From Cephalopachus bancanus (taxonomy: Eukaryota > Chordata > Mammalia > Primates > Tarsiidae), in NCBI GenBank assembly GCA_027257055.1, contig JAPVLO010000083.1, positions 6,742,001 to 6,806,000 of the forward strand: a stretch of 64,000 nucleotides of DNA, read 5' to 3'. The translations under genes and the position numbers were made by a program. The notes beneath the pieces were generated by a model. The model was not told the origin of the DNA. It did no database searches and was given only the letters and a program-made list of their open reading frames with translations. Of this stretch, positions 23,271-36,224 are shown one piece after another (within the stretch, counting starts at the first letter, position 1; each line of letters begins with the position of its first letter).

Positions 23271-24891
23271 TTATTTTATGTAACAAATTCTTTTTACAAT
23301 TTATTTAGGTATCCTATTTTTTGGCAAAGCATATGTTCTAGTCTATAGAATGTTTTTTGTTTACTTGAAAAGACTGTGCATTCTTTTGTGTTTGTTTGAA
23401 GTGTTCTACAAATTTTTTAGTTATAATTAATTTAACTGTTCTATTTCTTTATTGGTCTTCTGTCTTGTTCTATTTATTATATCAAGATGATTATTCAAGT
23501 CTTCAATTATTATTGTTGAAATAAATATTTATCCATTTAATTCTGCCAATATTTGCTTCCTGCATTTTGGATCTCTGTCATTAAATGTCATTAAATGCAT
23601 TAAATGTCATTAAATGTATAGTTATTTATCTTTTCATGGACTTAACTTTTGATCATTACATTTTTTTCTTTATCCCTATTAATAATTTTATCTTAAAATC
23701 TTATTTTAAAAATATTATAACCACTGTAACCTTATTTTCATAACCATTTGTACAGTATATCTTTTGATTCCTTTCCTTGATTTTACATTGTGCGATTTCT
23801 ACACTGTGCTATGTGTGCCTTTTGCAGACATAGTTGAGTATAGTTGAGTTATACTGTATTTTAAATCCATTCTACCACTCTCTGCCCTTTAGTTGGAGTG
23901 TTTAGTTTATGTATATTTAAGGTATTGCAGTTGACCTTCCATATCTATGAGTGCTGCATTCACAAATCAACTAATTGTGAACCAAATATTTATAAAGCAA
24001 TAAAAATAATGCAAATAAAAATACAGTTTAACAACTATTTACATAGCACTTAGATTGTATTAGGTACACTAATTAATCTAGAAATGATTTAAAATATGCA
24101 AAAGGATTTGCAAGGACTATACACAAATACTAAGAATTTTATAGAAGGGTTCTGAGGATTTAGCATATGGGAGTGTCCTGGAATCAATCCACTGTGGATG
24201 AGACGCAATTGTACTTAAAATTTAAGACTTACATCTGCCATTTTGGAATGTTTGAAGTCTTTTTTGCTCTTCAAAATCTATATAAACAGGTTTATTGTTT
24301 CATCAGATTGGAATTTTTTTGACTATTGTTTCCATAAAAAATTTTATTTACTTTTTTTTTTGCATCTTTATTCTTTATGTTTCTTATTCCTCAATTGGCT
24401 TCATGTACTTAATGGTGTTCCACAGATATCGGAGGCACTCTTCATTGCCTCATTTTTTTTTCTCTTCCTCCAGACTGAACAATATCTACTAACCAATCTT
24501 CAAGTTTGCTAATTCTTTTGGCTGCTTAAATTATATTTGAGTTCCTTTGCTGATATTTTTTAATTTAGTTACTGTGTTTTACAACTCCAGAAATTCTATT
24601 TAATTATTTCTAAAATAATGTCTATGCATTTATTGATATTATTTATTTGGGGTGGCACTATTCTTTTCTTTCTTTTTATTTTTTCAAAAATGAGGGTTTT
24701 TTAAGCTCTTCAAATATATATAAATAGTCCATTTGTAATCTTCCTAAGAAAGTCAAATGTTTGATCTTCCTTAGAGACATTTTCTACTGACTGTTCTGTT
24801 TTATTTTGCTTTGTTTTTCTCTCCTTTTGTGTATTTGTTATACTTCTTGTTTCTTTGAGTGTCTCAGTTTTCTCATAAAAACCTGAACTTT
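23271..24891 (-). mobile_element. L1M LINE, antisense, ORF2 5' and ORF1 side
   Basis: Resumes the L1M broken at 21525: 'gcatatgttctagtctatag', 'attggtcttctgtcttgttc', 'ttattattgttgaaata', 'tgcattttggatctctgtca'. After the MER2-like element it continues into ORF1-side sequence ('accaatcttcaagtttgcta', 'caactccagaaattctattt', 'cttctt gtttctttgagtg'). The Alu at 24892 interrupts it and a little more follows to about 25.29 kb. A local 'attaaatgtc' repeat (about 23580-23620) lies inside. Confidence 0.7.
23928..24211 (+). mobile_element. MER2-like non-autonomous Tigger element
   Basis: Begins 'cagttgaccttccatatcta' and contains 'gtttaacaactatttacata', 'cacttagattgtattaggta', 'tctagaaatgatttaaa' and 'gtcctggaatcaatcc'. 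It ends 'gcaattg' before TA (24212-24213). This pattern is the short Tigger-family element I know as MER2 (about 345 bp when complete). The ends are weak inverted repeats. It has no coding capacity and sits inside the L1M. Confidence 0.7.
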
Positions 24892-25184
24892 GGCTGGGCT
24901 CGGTGGCTCATCCTGTAATCCCAGTGCTTTGGGAGGACGAAGTGAGTGGATTGCCTGAGCCCGCGGGTTCAAGACCCGCCCGGGCCACTCGGCAAGACCT
25001 CATCTCTACAATAAATAAAAAAAAATTAGCCAGGCATGGTAGCGCGTGCCTGTCGTTTTGGCTACTTGGAAGGCTGAGTGGAAGGATCGCAGGAGCCCAG
25101 CAGGTCAAAGCTGTGGTGGCTGCAAACATGCCAGTGCACTCCAGCCTGGGTGACAGAGAGATTCCAACTCAAAAAAAAAAAAAA
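24892..25184 (+). mobile_element. Alu SINE
   Basis: Plus-strand strepsirrhine-type Alu with a 14-nt A tail. Short flanking repeat 'gaacttt' at 24885-24891 and 25185-25191. It has point changes such as 'gggaggacgaag' in place of gggaggctgag. It inserted into the L1M. Confidence 0.94.
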
Positions 25185-25191
25185 GAACTTT

Positions 25192-25835
25192 TAGAATAAT
25201 AGAGTATGCCAAATGAAAGAAAGCAATATTTTCCACCACCCAAGTGTTATTGTTTTGACTTTTATTCTTGTTATTATTTTTGATTGCTTGTTTATTTTGT
25301 CAATCTTCTTAACTAATTGTATACACATATCACTTAAATAATAGAAACGTATAGAAAACACCAAAATCTAATTTGAGATTCTAGTTGAAACTCTGACTCA
25401 GAAAATACAAAAGTAATTTTAATACCAGCAAAACATTGTCTATATAAAGAATAAAAACATCTATGTATTTTGTCACTTGTGGCCACTGAATTCTGTGATC
25501 GAGTAGTTTAATGTTCCACTAAGTTATCTTTGTAATCAGCTAATAATCGATAGAGCTTTCCTTAGATGCCTAAAATCAATAAGCCACAATGTGGTTTTAT
25601 TACAAAGGAAACATAAATTTAGTAAATCATGTGTACAACTAAATAAAAAACTATGAATAAATTAATTAACAATTATGATTATTTAAATATTTGAATTTTG
25701 TTACCATTTTCATTGATATACTCACACCTCTAAACTAATAATTCCTTTTATAGTAATTCATTAGTCAGTTAAATGGTTAGATTTATCAAAGAAAGTAAAC
25801 ATAAAAGAAAGAAGATTAATGGGTATATGTTCCTG

Positions 25836-25838
<3 letters not shown>
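25192..25838. other. unassigned AT-rich sequence
   Basis: The first 100 bases are probably the tail of the interrupted L1M. The rest is unrecognised. Confidence 0.35.

Positions 25839-25876
<38 letters not shown>
25839..25876. repeat. (AC)19 microsatellite
   Basis: 38 bp of perfect AC repeats. Confidence 0.97.
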
Positions 25877-25878
<2 letters not shown>

Positions 25879-26616
25879 ATTTTAAATTAAACAGTTTGGA
25901 TTACAAAATCAGCTTACTCAGGTAATATAGTGCTTATCATCTTCTTACACTACTGCTAACTACAATATAGCTCATCATTAGTTATATCAACTTCAGTTCT
26001 AAAAATTGTGGCTTTTTATGTGTAAGATTTATAAAAAAATAATATTTTCTTTGGAATGAAATTTTTTGTGCTTTTCTGTGATAAAACAATGAGACTAGAA
26101 TTATAGAGCATGAATTTGGTAATGAAAGAAAATACTGAGGATGAAAAATGGAAGTAAATTGCCTATAAGGTAATGAATGGAAACATATATCACCAGAATA
26201 TATGGAATAATATTCATATTGTGGTTTTTCTCTTATGACTTTCACATAACTTTTGACCAGGAGAAGTCATATTAGAAATCTCATTGTAATGGCAGTAAGA
26301 TATTAAACTTAAACAAAACAAAACAAAAAAGTGAAATGCTTACTCTACAATAAGAGTAAACATTAGCATTAGGAAGGGTATTCAGAAAAGTGATATTTTC
26401 TGGTATCTTCAAAATCCTTCCTCCAAAAAAATTGCTCCTCTACTTACTAATAGATCACCATTATCTTCAGGTATTATTCAACCACTACTACATCCAAGGC
26501 AAAAATATGAATCTAGACACACAGAATGTATACTTAATCAACCATAAATACAATTGCTTTGAAATGTTCCTCACTGAAGCTTGCTTTATATAATGTCTCT
26601 CATTAAGTGACTGCAT
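25877..26616. other. unassigned AT-rich sequence
   Basis: No gene or repeat recognised. The 87-codon minus-strand frame at 25982-26245 looks like chance. Confidence 0.35.
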
Positions 26617-26660
26617 ACACACACACACACACACGCACACACACGCACGTACATGCACAC
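26617..26660. repeat. interrupted (AC)n microsatellite
   Basis: AC repeats broken by ACGC and ACGT/ACATGC units, so more stable than the perfect tracts elsewhere. Confidence 0.9.
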
Positions 26661-27041
26661 ATTTCACACTAGACTTTCAATTGTCATCTTTTCTTCATTA
26701 CTTATAAGTGCTGTAGTGGAGGTTCTACAACTCTCCATCAATTTTGTAGCACACGGTTTGAATGGGCATGGATACTACCTAAGCTTCAAACCATTTGGGA
26801 TGATTTCATGCCTCCTGTCACCATTGACTGGTTGACACAATGCAAGCAACAAAAAGGTGGTGTGTGGTGACAATGGCTTGACCACAGAAAATGATACCGA
26901 TTTAGTTTTAATATATTGAGTTTCACAAAATTGAGTGAGAATATTGAAATAAAGGTTTCTTTCTTCATGATGTAATATGTAACTGAATCCGCTGAAACCA
27001 TTAGATTCATTTAGGGAAACCACTTTAAGAATGAAGCTGAC
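26661..27041. other. unassigned sequence
   Basis: Nothing recognised. Overlapping 60-82 codon frames on both strands have no family resemblance. Confidence 0.35.
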
Positions 27042-27337
27042 CGGCCAGGCTTATTGGCTCAACCTGTAATCCTAGCGCTTTGGGAGGCTGAGGCGAGTGG
27101 ATTGCCTGAGCCTGCGCGTTGGAGACCCGCCTGGGCAACTTGCTGAGACCTCATCTCTACAATAAATTAAAAATTAGCTGGGCGTGGTAGCACGTGCCTG
27201 TAGTTCCAGCTACTTGGAAGGCTGAGGCGGAAGGATCGCCAGAGCCCAGCAGGTTGAGGTTGCGGTGGCTGGGAGCAGCCAATGCACTCCAGTCTGGGTG
27301 ACAGAGTGAGACTTCAACTCAAAAAAAAAAAAAAAAA
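27042..27337 (+). mobile_element. Alu SINE
   Basis: Plus-strand Alu with an 18-nt A tail. Target duplications are 'agaatgaagctgac' (27028-27041) and 'agagtgaagctgac' (27338-27351), with one mismatch. Confidence 0.95.
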
Positions 27338-27351
27338 AGAGTGAAGCTGAC

Positions 27352-29189
27352 TCAGAAAGGAAAGAGTATGTAGTTGATACAAATAACAAAAGAACAATAA
27401 TTCTGAATAAAGACATAAAAGCCTGAAAGAAGCCTGGTTTACCCTTTGCTCTTTCATCTTGTTTTAGTCGGGTGATCATTTGGACAACTTTTGTGGCAGC
27501 AGATACAATAAATCACATGTGATTATTATTTTAACATAAACGCATGCCTATTTAATAAACCACTGATTATACATTGTCTACATAAAACGTTTTTCTTGAT
27601 AAATAAACATTGTCTAAGTTAAGTACAGAAGTTGCATAGCTCTTTTACAGTTGAATTTAATATTATATATTTAATTTCTAGTAAAAATAATTTTCATCAG
27701 TAAAATATAATATGCCTTCAGTGGTATTTAATATCTGCATTAGTCAACCATAAATATTGTTGACATTTCAAACTCATATGAGACGCATCTAATGCCAAAG
27801 ACTGTTGAATCAGTTAAAGAAATTTGTGATAGTTTTGTTTAAAAGTAAATATTCTTCATAATATAACTGTGATCAAGGTCCAATTTAAATTTCTTTATTG
27901 TTTTTCCTTCATATGCTAGTGAGTGTTTACACACCTATACAGATATTTTATAATGTGTTTTTATATGAGTACCAAGCTATCCTGCTAATTTGTAATTAGC
28001 AATGTTAAAATAAATATACATTATACTTTGCTTTTATTAAAATATACACAAAATTACTCATTTGTCAATTTATTCTGCTCTTTAGAAGTAATATTAAAAT
28101 AAATATAATTATATTATAGTTAAAGTTCTTTAAACTGAACATTCTTCCTCTATTATGCTGTCACAAGACTTCTCTAAAACAATCTCTCTCAAGCTAAAGC
28201 TATAGAAAAATGTAAAATGTTTAGAGAGATTCAATTTCTAAAGAAGGCTACAAAGAAATTGAGTTTAACTGGTATTTAACTAAAATGATTATGGATGATT
28301 GGCTATGTTTGGGTGGTTTCTATTATATGGTTCATTTGTTTTCTTGAGTTTTATAATTGTTCAATTTCATTTTAACAAAAATTTATTTCACTTTTACTTT
28401 GTATTGGTCACTGACATAAAAGCTGAAAGTGCAAAGTGAAATAGAACATGGTCCCTGTCTTCAAAGTTCTTATATTCTCTGCTTCTGGGATGCTGTGAAC
28501 TTTCACAAATGCATAATAATCAGTTACCAAAAAGCTGCTCTATTTCTATATACTGATTGTTTTGTCTTTCCTCTGGCCCTTCAACTTGTGGTTATACTGT
28601 CTACCATCCACTTCAGTTTACATCTCTACTGCACTATAAAAGTTATAGCCATGTCAGTGAATGTAAAAGATTTTAAACTTTAAATGTTCAAAAATTATAA
28701 TGCAAATGTTTATATTATGATTGCATATAATATAGCTTTACCTATGTGGTAGAAAAGATAATGCCTTTCACTAATATTGGAGATGTTGCTAAATTTTTGA
28801 TAGTGGTATCAATTAATATATTTACTGATATAAGAAATATTTATTGAATAACTACTATATGAAAAGCACTCTGCTAGCTGCAGGCAAGTCAATTCAGTGT
28901 TGATTATTTTCTTTAAAATCTAATCAAAGAGGAAAATACACACTTTAGGAAATGAAATAGTGCAGAGATAAAGAGTTGCCTTAGGGAGGAGTCAATTTGC
29001 ATTATACAAATATTTCCCACAGGGCTAGAAAGTCTTATCTTAGTAAAACCACATGCATTGTACATTTTCCCTCTGGTTGAAATATATCCTTTGATACTTT
29101 ATGAATAAGTTTAGAAGTTCTTTGAAATGAAGCATTTTAGAAAACTTGCATTTTTCCCCCCATGGTTGCTTAAGGTGGTTTCTTTTTTT
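27352..29189. other. unassigned AT-rich sequence
   Basis: About 1.8 kb with no recognised element. The longest frame is 84 codons (28429-28683), with no family features. Confidence 0.35.
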
Positions 29190-30050
29190 TAATAGAATTT
29201 TTAAAGAGTAGTTTTGAGTTAACAATAAAATGAAGGCGAAGATAGATTGCCCATATACTCCTTACTCTCACACATGCGTAGTCACTCCCATATTCAACAT
29301 CCTTCACCTAAATGGTACATTTGTTACTAACAATGAACTACATTGATGCATCATTATCACCCAAAGCCTATAGTTTACCTTAGGCCTTACCCAGTGCTGT
29401 ATATTCTATGGGTTTGGACAAATGTATAATCATATGTAGCAACGATTATAGTATCATACAGAGTCAGTTCATTATCTTGTCCTAAAAATCCCCTGCACCT
29501 CACCTACTCATACCTCTCTACCCCAATCCCTGGCAGACACTGATTTTTTACTGTCTTCACAGCTTTGCCTATTCCAGAATGTCATATAGCTGGAATCATA
29601 CAGTGTGCAGCCTTTTCAGATTTATTTTTTTTGCTTAGTAATTTGCATTACGTTTCTTCTATTTATTTTCATGAATTGAAATCTTATTTCCTTTTAGTGC
29701 TGAAGAATATTCCATTTTCTTGATGTGCCACTATTTGTTTATCCATCCACCTATTGAAGTATCTTGATTGATTTCAAATTCTGGCTATTATAAATACAAC
29801 TGTTATGATCATCTGTGTGCAGGTTTTTGCATGGACATAAGTTTTTAGCTACTTTGGGTAAATATTAAGTAGTATAATAGCTGGATCATATGATAAGAAT
29901 TTATTTAGTTTTGCAAGAAACTGACAAAAATGTCTTCCAAAGTAGCTGCTCCCTTTTGCTTTATTACAAGTAATAAATGAGAGTTCTTGTTGCACCACAT
30001 CCTGGCTAGTATTTGGTGGTATTGGTGTTCTGGATTTTAAGATTCTGTTT
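29190..30050 (-). mobile_element. L1M LINE 3' end, antisense
   Basis: Plus-strand marks: 'tatgggtttggacaaatgta', 'ccctggcagacactgat', 'tgcctattccagaatgtcat', 'gctggaatcatacagtgtgc', 'tgaagaatattccattttc', 'ctatttgtttatccatccac', 'agctggatcatatgataaga'. These are the antisense 3' UTR and ORF2 end of an old L1M. It has a T run near 29181. No open frame. Confidence 0.72.
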
Positions 30051-30526
30051 TTATATTAAAACATTTTTGAATATGCATTAAGAAAACACTAATCATTTTT
30101 CCACTTTATACATAAACAATATTAGCATAATTATATTTTATGTCAATAAGTTATTATATATAATTCAATTCATATAGCTACAATATTCATATTATTAACA
30201 AAAATATTGCTACCTGGCAGTCCTAGTTATAAATTATGGTCATTATCTGACCTCTGTAAGCCAATATAAGCACTTTATGACTGGAAAATATCATTTTATA
30301 TGAACATATTATAATTTTGACATTTTTTCATATTGTTGAGCTACTGTGTTGTTTCTTATTCACTCTTCAAGGTATACAGCACTTTTTCAAGCAATCTGTA
30401 TGTATCCTTGGAGAAGAGTGTTATTTTTCTCTAGCTAAAAATGATCAAAAGGGGACATACCTTTGTAAGGGTCCTAGACATATTGCCTAGCTTCCCACCA
30501 GACAGTTGTATTAATTTTCAGCACTC
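30051..30526. other. unassigned AT-rich sequence
   Basis: Nothing recognised. Confidence 0.35.
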
Positions 30527-30814
30527 GCCGGACTTGGTGGGTCAGCCTGTAATCCCACGCCTTTGGGAGGCTGAGGTGAGTGGATTGCCTGAGCCCACGG
30601 GTTCAAGACCCGCCTGGGCAGCGAAGACCTCATGTCTACAATAAATGAAAAAATCAGTCGGGCATGGTGGCGCATGCCTGTAATTCCGGCTACTCGGAAG
30701 GCTGAGGTGGAAGGATCACTGGAGCCCAGCAGGTCGAGGCTGCGGTGGCCGGGAGCGACCACTGCACTCCAGTATGGGCGACAGAGTGAGACTCCAACTC
30801 AAAAAAAAAAAAAA
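30527..30814 (+). mobile_element. Alu SINE
   Basis: Plus-strand strepsirrhine-type Alu with an A14 tail. Imperfect duplications 'ttcagcact' (30517-30525) and 'ttcatcact' (30815-30823). A near-consensus B box 'gggttcaagacccgcc' lies at 30599-30614. Frames of 65-83 codons over it are Alu translations. Confidence 0.94.
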
Positions 30815-30823
30815 TTCATCACT

Positions 30824-32344
30824 ATATAAATGTATTAGTTAGAATAGGCTAAAATGTTGTAACATATATAAGCTAAAATTATTTGTGGTGTAAAATCGTA
30901 AGCATTTATTTTGTGACTTTTTTTTCCCACTAGGTTTACTGCTATCTCCTTGGTCATTAAGGATTTGGTGTCTTTCTCTTGCCATCTACATCATGGAGGC
31001 ATAAGGGTAAAAGTGGCTACAAGAAAGAATGATTATTTTAAAAGTCGTATTCCTTTGGTTTTGAAACACATGGTTACAACCAAACACATGGCTACAAGGA
31101 GCCTTGAGTATTTGATCACAAGCTGCTTCCAACATACAATTGCAAACAATGTATGACAATGACAACAGATATGTACAAATATCTTTCAATAGCTTTGCTC
31201 CAGTCCACCTCCGGGCACCATTTTACACACAGGAAATACTTACATCCTCTTCACCTTCCCCCAAAAGATGACAACTAAAGTTTGCATCCTCTTATCCCAT
31301 GTAGTTCAAAGTCCAGTTTCACTGGCTGATGCGCAGCCCTTTACACAGGTATGGAAGTGGTTCCTTTTGGTCAGACAGTTAAGTTGGAGGATACATCTTC
31401 AAGTGCTTATTCAGCTTTTCATTCTATATTTCAAACACTTGCACATTTTCGGTCACAAAGGAGAACCTTTAAACACTGACCATCCATGTCAACACTGAGT
31501 AAATTATTAAAGTTTTACTCAATGTTGAATGTGTAAACAATTCATTAATGAATGGGTGCTAGTTCGTCTAGTTCGTTTGTCAAAAATAATTGTTGCATAT
31601 TTTAATTTGTGGTAATTTGCTTTATGGTACTTATATTAGGTCTGTTTATCATTGGTAATTATTGTTTTCTATTGTTAACTATTTTCTATTACTATTAAGT
31701 CTGTTCTCCAATATTGAATTATTTACGTTAATTCTAAAGTGAGAGTTTCATGATCCTTTTTATGAGTTTATCATCTAAATTTCTACCCATTGTTTCAGCT
31801 TTTCAAGAATGTCTTTTAAAATGTTTCATTGTTTTGCATAAAAACAAACTCAGCTAAAATAACTAATTACCTTTATTCTAAAACAGTAGAATTCTTACTT
31901 TCATTTCTCATCTCTTTGATAGTATAGGCTAACCAAATGGATATTAAAATGCTTTAATTTGATCATGCAGTTTATCATTTTTGTGACTTATGGCAGTTTC
32001 ACTGAATCCACTGAATCTTTACAAATGGATACTTTATAAAATATGTCAATATAACTTTCCAGTTTCGGAGCATATCATCTCCTTTATCTCATATATTTAC
32101 CATGTGTTTGGGGAAGGCAACATTCATTATAAAGTTGCAGTGCACTAGGGAACACTAAAAGTGGTGTGTTTCAATCTTAAAAACAAATTTATTTTAGTAT
32201 ATGTAGCATTTTAAATGTTGATGCAAGAAGAAAGAATACTGGAAGCATTATTACAAGGGAACTTACTATTTGGGCACATGCATGCATATTCTCACACATA
32301 TGCATTTACACACTAAGTCTGAGTCACAAACAGAAAAACTGCCA
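30824..32344. other. unassigned, possible old LTR-like repeat at 30.83-31.18 kb
   Basis: 30830-31180 begins 'tgtattagttagaataggct' and contains 'aaacacatggctacaaggag', faintly like an old MaLR-type or related repeat. Too decayed to name. The rest is unrecognised. Confidence 0.3.
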
Positions 32345-32645
32345 GTTAGTGCAGGTCACAGATCCATTCCTCAAAACTTTGGTGTTCTTTGACTTGTGAA
32401 TAGATCACTTCAGTCTCTACCTCCATTGTCAGATGCCCATCTTTCATCTGACTGCCTCTGTCTCCTATTATATGGGCACAAGTCACATAAAATCAGGGCC
32501 CATTCTAATTCAGTATTACATTGTCTTAGCTTGTTTATACCTGAAATGTTTCTACCTTCAAATAATGACACATTCATAGGTTCTAGAGATTAAGACTTCA
32601 ACATATCTTTTGTATGGAGGACACAATTTAACCTACAATAGTGTG
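32345..32645 (-). mobile_element. MLT1-type MaLR LTR fragment, antisense
   Basis: Plus strand reads 'tgactgcctctgtctcctat', 'aatcagggcccattctaatt', 'gattaagacttcaacatat' and 'ggaggacacaatttaaccta': the antisense start of an MLT1 LTR. Degraded. No internal retroviral sequence seen. Confidence 0.65.
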
Positions 32646-34765
32646 TAATTGTACCTTTTAGGTGTGACAAATTTTTTGATAACCAGTTCCTTTAATAGCA
32701 GTAACATCTATTCTGCGCTCTTTCCATCTCCCATGCCTAGCCAAACGTCTGGTACATAATAAATCCTCAATAGGCATTGTTGAAAGGATAAATACAAGAA
32801 TTGGAACCTATTCTTAGGCTTTATTTTTATTTCTTATTTCTTATTTCTTATAACCTTGAAAATTCTCCCTAGAATTTTATTGTAAGGCCAATATTTCACC
32901 TTATTACTATATTTCATCAATTCTACCTTCTCAATAATTCTTTCTAAAAATTATTACATTTTTTCTACATAATCAAGTTTTTTCTATTGAGTTTTTCCCA
33001 CTGAGATACATATATGTTCTAGAATTTATTATTGTTTCAAAATATAAATATCTTGAAGCAGTTTTATTTTGATGGATGAAAGAAAGTATTTTTGGTTGTA
33101 ATGTAGTAAATAAAATATAGAGGAACTCTGTTTACTCATAGATACTTTCCTCTCTTAACTAATAAAGGCACTTTGTTGTTTTCAAGAAAATAAAGATTTT
33201 TTTTATCACTCCTCCAATGATTTATCTGTCCATGCTTTGATACACAACAAATTTCTTTTGCAATGCTGAATCTAAAGATACTTTTGAATATTATATGACA
33301 ATTAAACTTGAAATTTTGCTTTTAACAATACACATGTATTAATTAAGATGACAAATATGTTCACCTTTTTCATATCCACAAACAATGAAAACTATATAAT
33401 GACATCTATTCAAGCAGAGGTAATTGTAAGATGACATCATTTTAAGACTCAACTCAATTTCACAGGAATTCAAAGTTTGAAATCAAGTCTCTGAGAAATG
33501 ATGAAATACAGTCAAATATGGATAAGCATAGTCTAACAGATTTCTAGACAGAGGAACAGAAAAAAATAGGGAAGAAGTACTTTAAAAATTCATAAAATTT
33601 GGCATATTTTAAGAGAGGAAAATATTTTAGTGTCCTCTAGTTAATTATTTGGCTTTGAAGAAATTAAGAATGCAGTGACAAATAGAAGTCTAAAACGTGT
33701 GGAAAAATGCAAACAGTCAGAAGTTCATTGAAATTGAGGCAAAATAAGTAATAGAAATCTTCTAAGTTACAGCATGAAAGCTTAAAGAGTAAAAATAAAA
33801 AGAATGTAAAATTAGAATAAAAGTGAGGAAAGATTCATTGAAAGAAAAATATAAAGTGCAGTAGGTTAAATTCTAGCAATGTTCAAGTTGTAAATGTCAA
33901 GATTCAGGGCAAACTGAGCACATGAATATCTGCCATTGTGACCTAAAAATTAGGTATGTAATTCATTTTGGTCAGCAGGAATTCACAAAAGGAGGATTAT
34001 AGTAAGATTGGATTTCCTTTAGGAGTAGCAATATAAAATTGACAGAAGGTGGCCCTTGATATAATGTTCCAACCTTTAGAAAGACTTTTGTTACGCTTTC
34101 TTTATAAAGTACTGTAATATACGGGAAGAAAGTATGCTGTTAAAGACAAGTCACTGAACGCATAAAAAAATGTTTTTACTATCAAATAAAAATGTGCTAA
34201 TTGAGATGGTTTGAAATTGATTAGAGTATCTGGGGACTTTTATATTAAATAATGAAATTATAGAAAAAGATCAGCTAAATAAGTATTCTAGATACATAGT
34301 GAAAATTTCATGACTTTGTAATTCAACCTCCATCTCGTCTTAGCCTTATTCTTCTTTCTATAACAATATGTCTTTGCAATATGTTCATAAAAATTTAACT
34401 CTTTATTAATTACATTATTTTTATTTTGCATACATATAATAGCTCTTCCATTCTTTTAATATTTGAGTTATGCTAAAATCATATTGCAAGCTTCTTTTTG
34501 AGCAAAATGATAGACTAGCTATCTTAAAAATCCATCTGCTGGAAACCTCAAGAAATGCTCAACAAAACAATTTGAAGTGCATAACTGTGCTTACAAAAAA
34601 AGACAACAAAATAAAAAATAAAACTCCTGGAGCAAAATGAAGAGTGGATTGGAAAGCAAATCAACCCACCTGAGATATTCTAGTAACAGCTCCAGGAGAA
34701 ACTGTTGGGCTTATTGTTGTTTTAGATTGTTTTTTGCATTAACTGATTATATTCTTACATAATTT
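32646..34765. other. unassigned AT-rich sequence
   Basis: About 2.1 kb. A (tttctta)3-like patch is at 32828-32851. No gene or named repeat recognised, and no open frame of 60 codons. Confidence 0.35.
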
Positions 34766-34829
34766 GCATAAAGGAAAAGCACAGATCTGAAGTATACAGT
34801 TTTATGAGCTTAGTAGACTGGAAAAAATG

Positions 34830-35190
34830 GCTGTAACTTGTCTCTCTCCTTCTAAACAAGCCCTTTGTAATTACAGTCCTACACTGACTCTGTGCTGGCC
34901 TTGTGATTTCATCTGCCCAATGGGATATTAAAACATGAGATTCAAGCAGAGCCTCTGAAAATACTTTCATATGGAACTTGCTTCCTTGCTTCTCTTGGGA
35001 ACCCCAAAGCCATAATTGTATGAAAAAGGCAAGGCTAGCTTGTTGGACGATGATCACTATGTGATCAAGCCATCTGTTTTACCCCAGCTGAAATCTAACC
35101 AAACACCATCCATGTGGTTGTGGTCATCTTAGAAATTCAGTTCAAACTAAAACTCCAACTGACCCCAGATATTGGCTGAGTTAGCCCATA
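34830..35190 (+). mobile_element. MLT1-type MaLR LTR remnant
   Basis: Contains 'tgtgctggccttgtgatttc', 'tctgcccaatgggatatta', 'ctcttgggaaccccaaagcc', 'aaggcaaggctagcttgttg' and 'ccccagctgaaatctaacc', in the order found in an MLT1 LTR. The 100-codon minus-strand frame across it is a shadow. The matching LTR 3' end may be the piece at 36225-36345. Confidence 0.65.
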
Positions 35191-35311
35191 CCAGAATCTC
35201 TAAGGGCAAATAGACAAGTGTGGCTTTCTGAGTATGTGACTGAATAGGACCCTGAGATCAATATTGTAAATGTTCCATGCTTAGGATTAAATATTCTGTG
35301 ATCCCTGTCTT

Positions 35312-35455
35312 GAAATTCTTTTTTTTTTTTTTTTTTATAATCAGTATTTTTTATTATCGTTTTGTAGGGTACAGTTAAGGGTTAGGTGTACAATTACGTT
35401 TCATTCAGGCACCCTATTGATAAGAGGTGTTTTCCCAGTCCCAGATAGATATTAG
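35312..35455 (-). mobile_element. short L1 3' end of the same lineage as L1-A
   Basis: A 22-nt T run (poly(A) of the minus strand, about 35317-35337) is followed by 'ataatcagtattttttatta', 'gtagggtacagttaagggtt' and 'cattcaggcaccctattgat'. This is close to the 3' UTR of L1-A at 50.73 kb. Only about 120 bp of L1 remain, so it is an extreme 5' truncation or the 3' part of a composite. Confidence 0.85.
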
Positions 35456-36224
35456 CTATAATTTTCTTTTAACATTTGTGTTTACTAGTCCCATGAGGCA
35501 ATGGAGCATACAGAAAGGGTTTGAATTCTTGGTTCACATCGGATCCTGCTAACCTTCATCTTTCCTGCCTCCCTGTGACATTCTTACCAGCTATTCCACT
35601 CTCCCTGTGCATGTGGGACTCTGCTTGGGCTTCCCTCTAGGCTCTGCTGTCCTGCAGGTCTGGGTGCAAGCTCTAGCAGGATCATGTCTAGTATGTGCAC
35701 TTGTAAGCATCTTTCCCACAGGGATAGTGGCAGCTGTCCCTGTCCAGAGTGCATTGCCAAGACATTTTTTGTTGTTGTTGTTGCATACACCCCAGCTAGA
35801 GCAAGCCTTTAGCCCTCCCTTGATCCAGATATGAGCACATCTCTGCTTGGAGATTGCAGTCTTTGGGAGTCAACTATCTTCTATGGATGAGGGTATTGGA
35901 TCCATTGGATAAGGAGGTTGGTTTTCTTACCCTTAGTAGGAGCATGGTTTGTTGCTCTGACAGCTGACAGGAGAAGGAGGGTTATAGCAAATGAACCACA
36001 GGCATGTACCATGTCGTGGAAGTGGCTCACAGCACCTGTTAGATTCACACTTACCAGTGAGTAACTACTGCCCAATGAGATGTGACATTAAATGACAAAT
36101 TTTTTAAAAAACCAGTTGTGTGTGAGAGAAAGCCTTGGAAAGAAAAAACAAAAGTTTGATATTTGTTACCTTTAATGGCAATTTTCCCCAAAGATCTTGA
36201 AGAAGCTCCACATTTTAATTTTGA
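35456..36224. other. moderately GC-rich sequence of unknown origin
   Basis: Directly upstream, in minus-strand sense, of the short L1 3' end. It is less AT-rich than its surroundings, includes a (gtt)5-like patch at 35768-35783, and resembles none of the L1 5' regions in the window. Overlapping 64-75 codon frames on both strands are not convincing. Confidence 0.35.
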
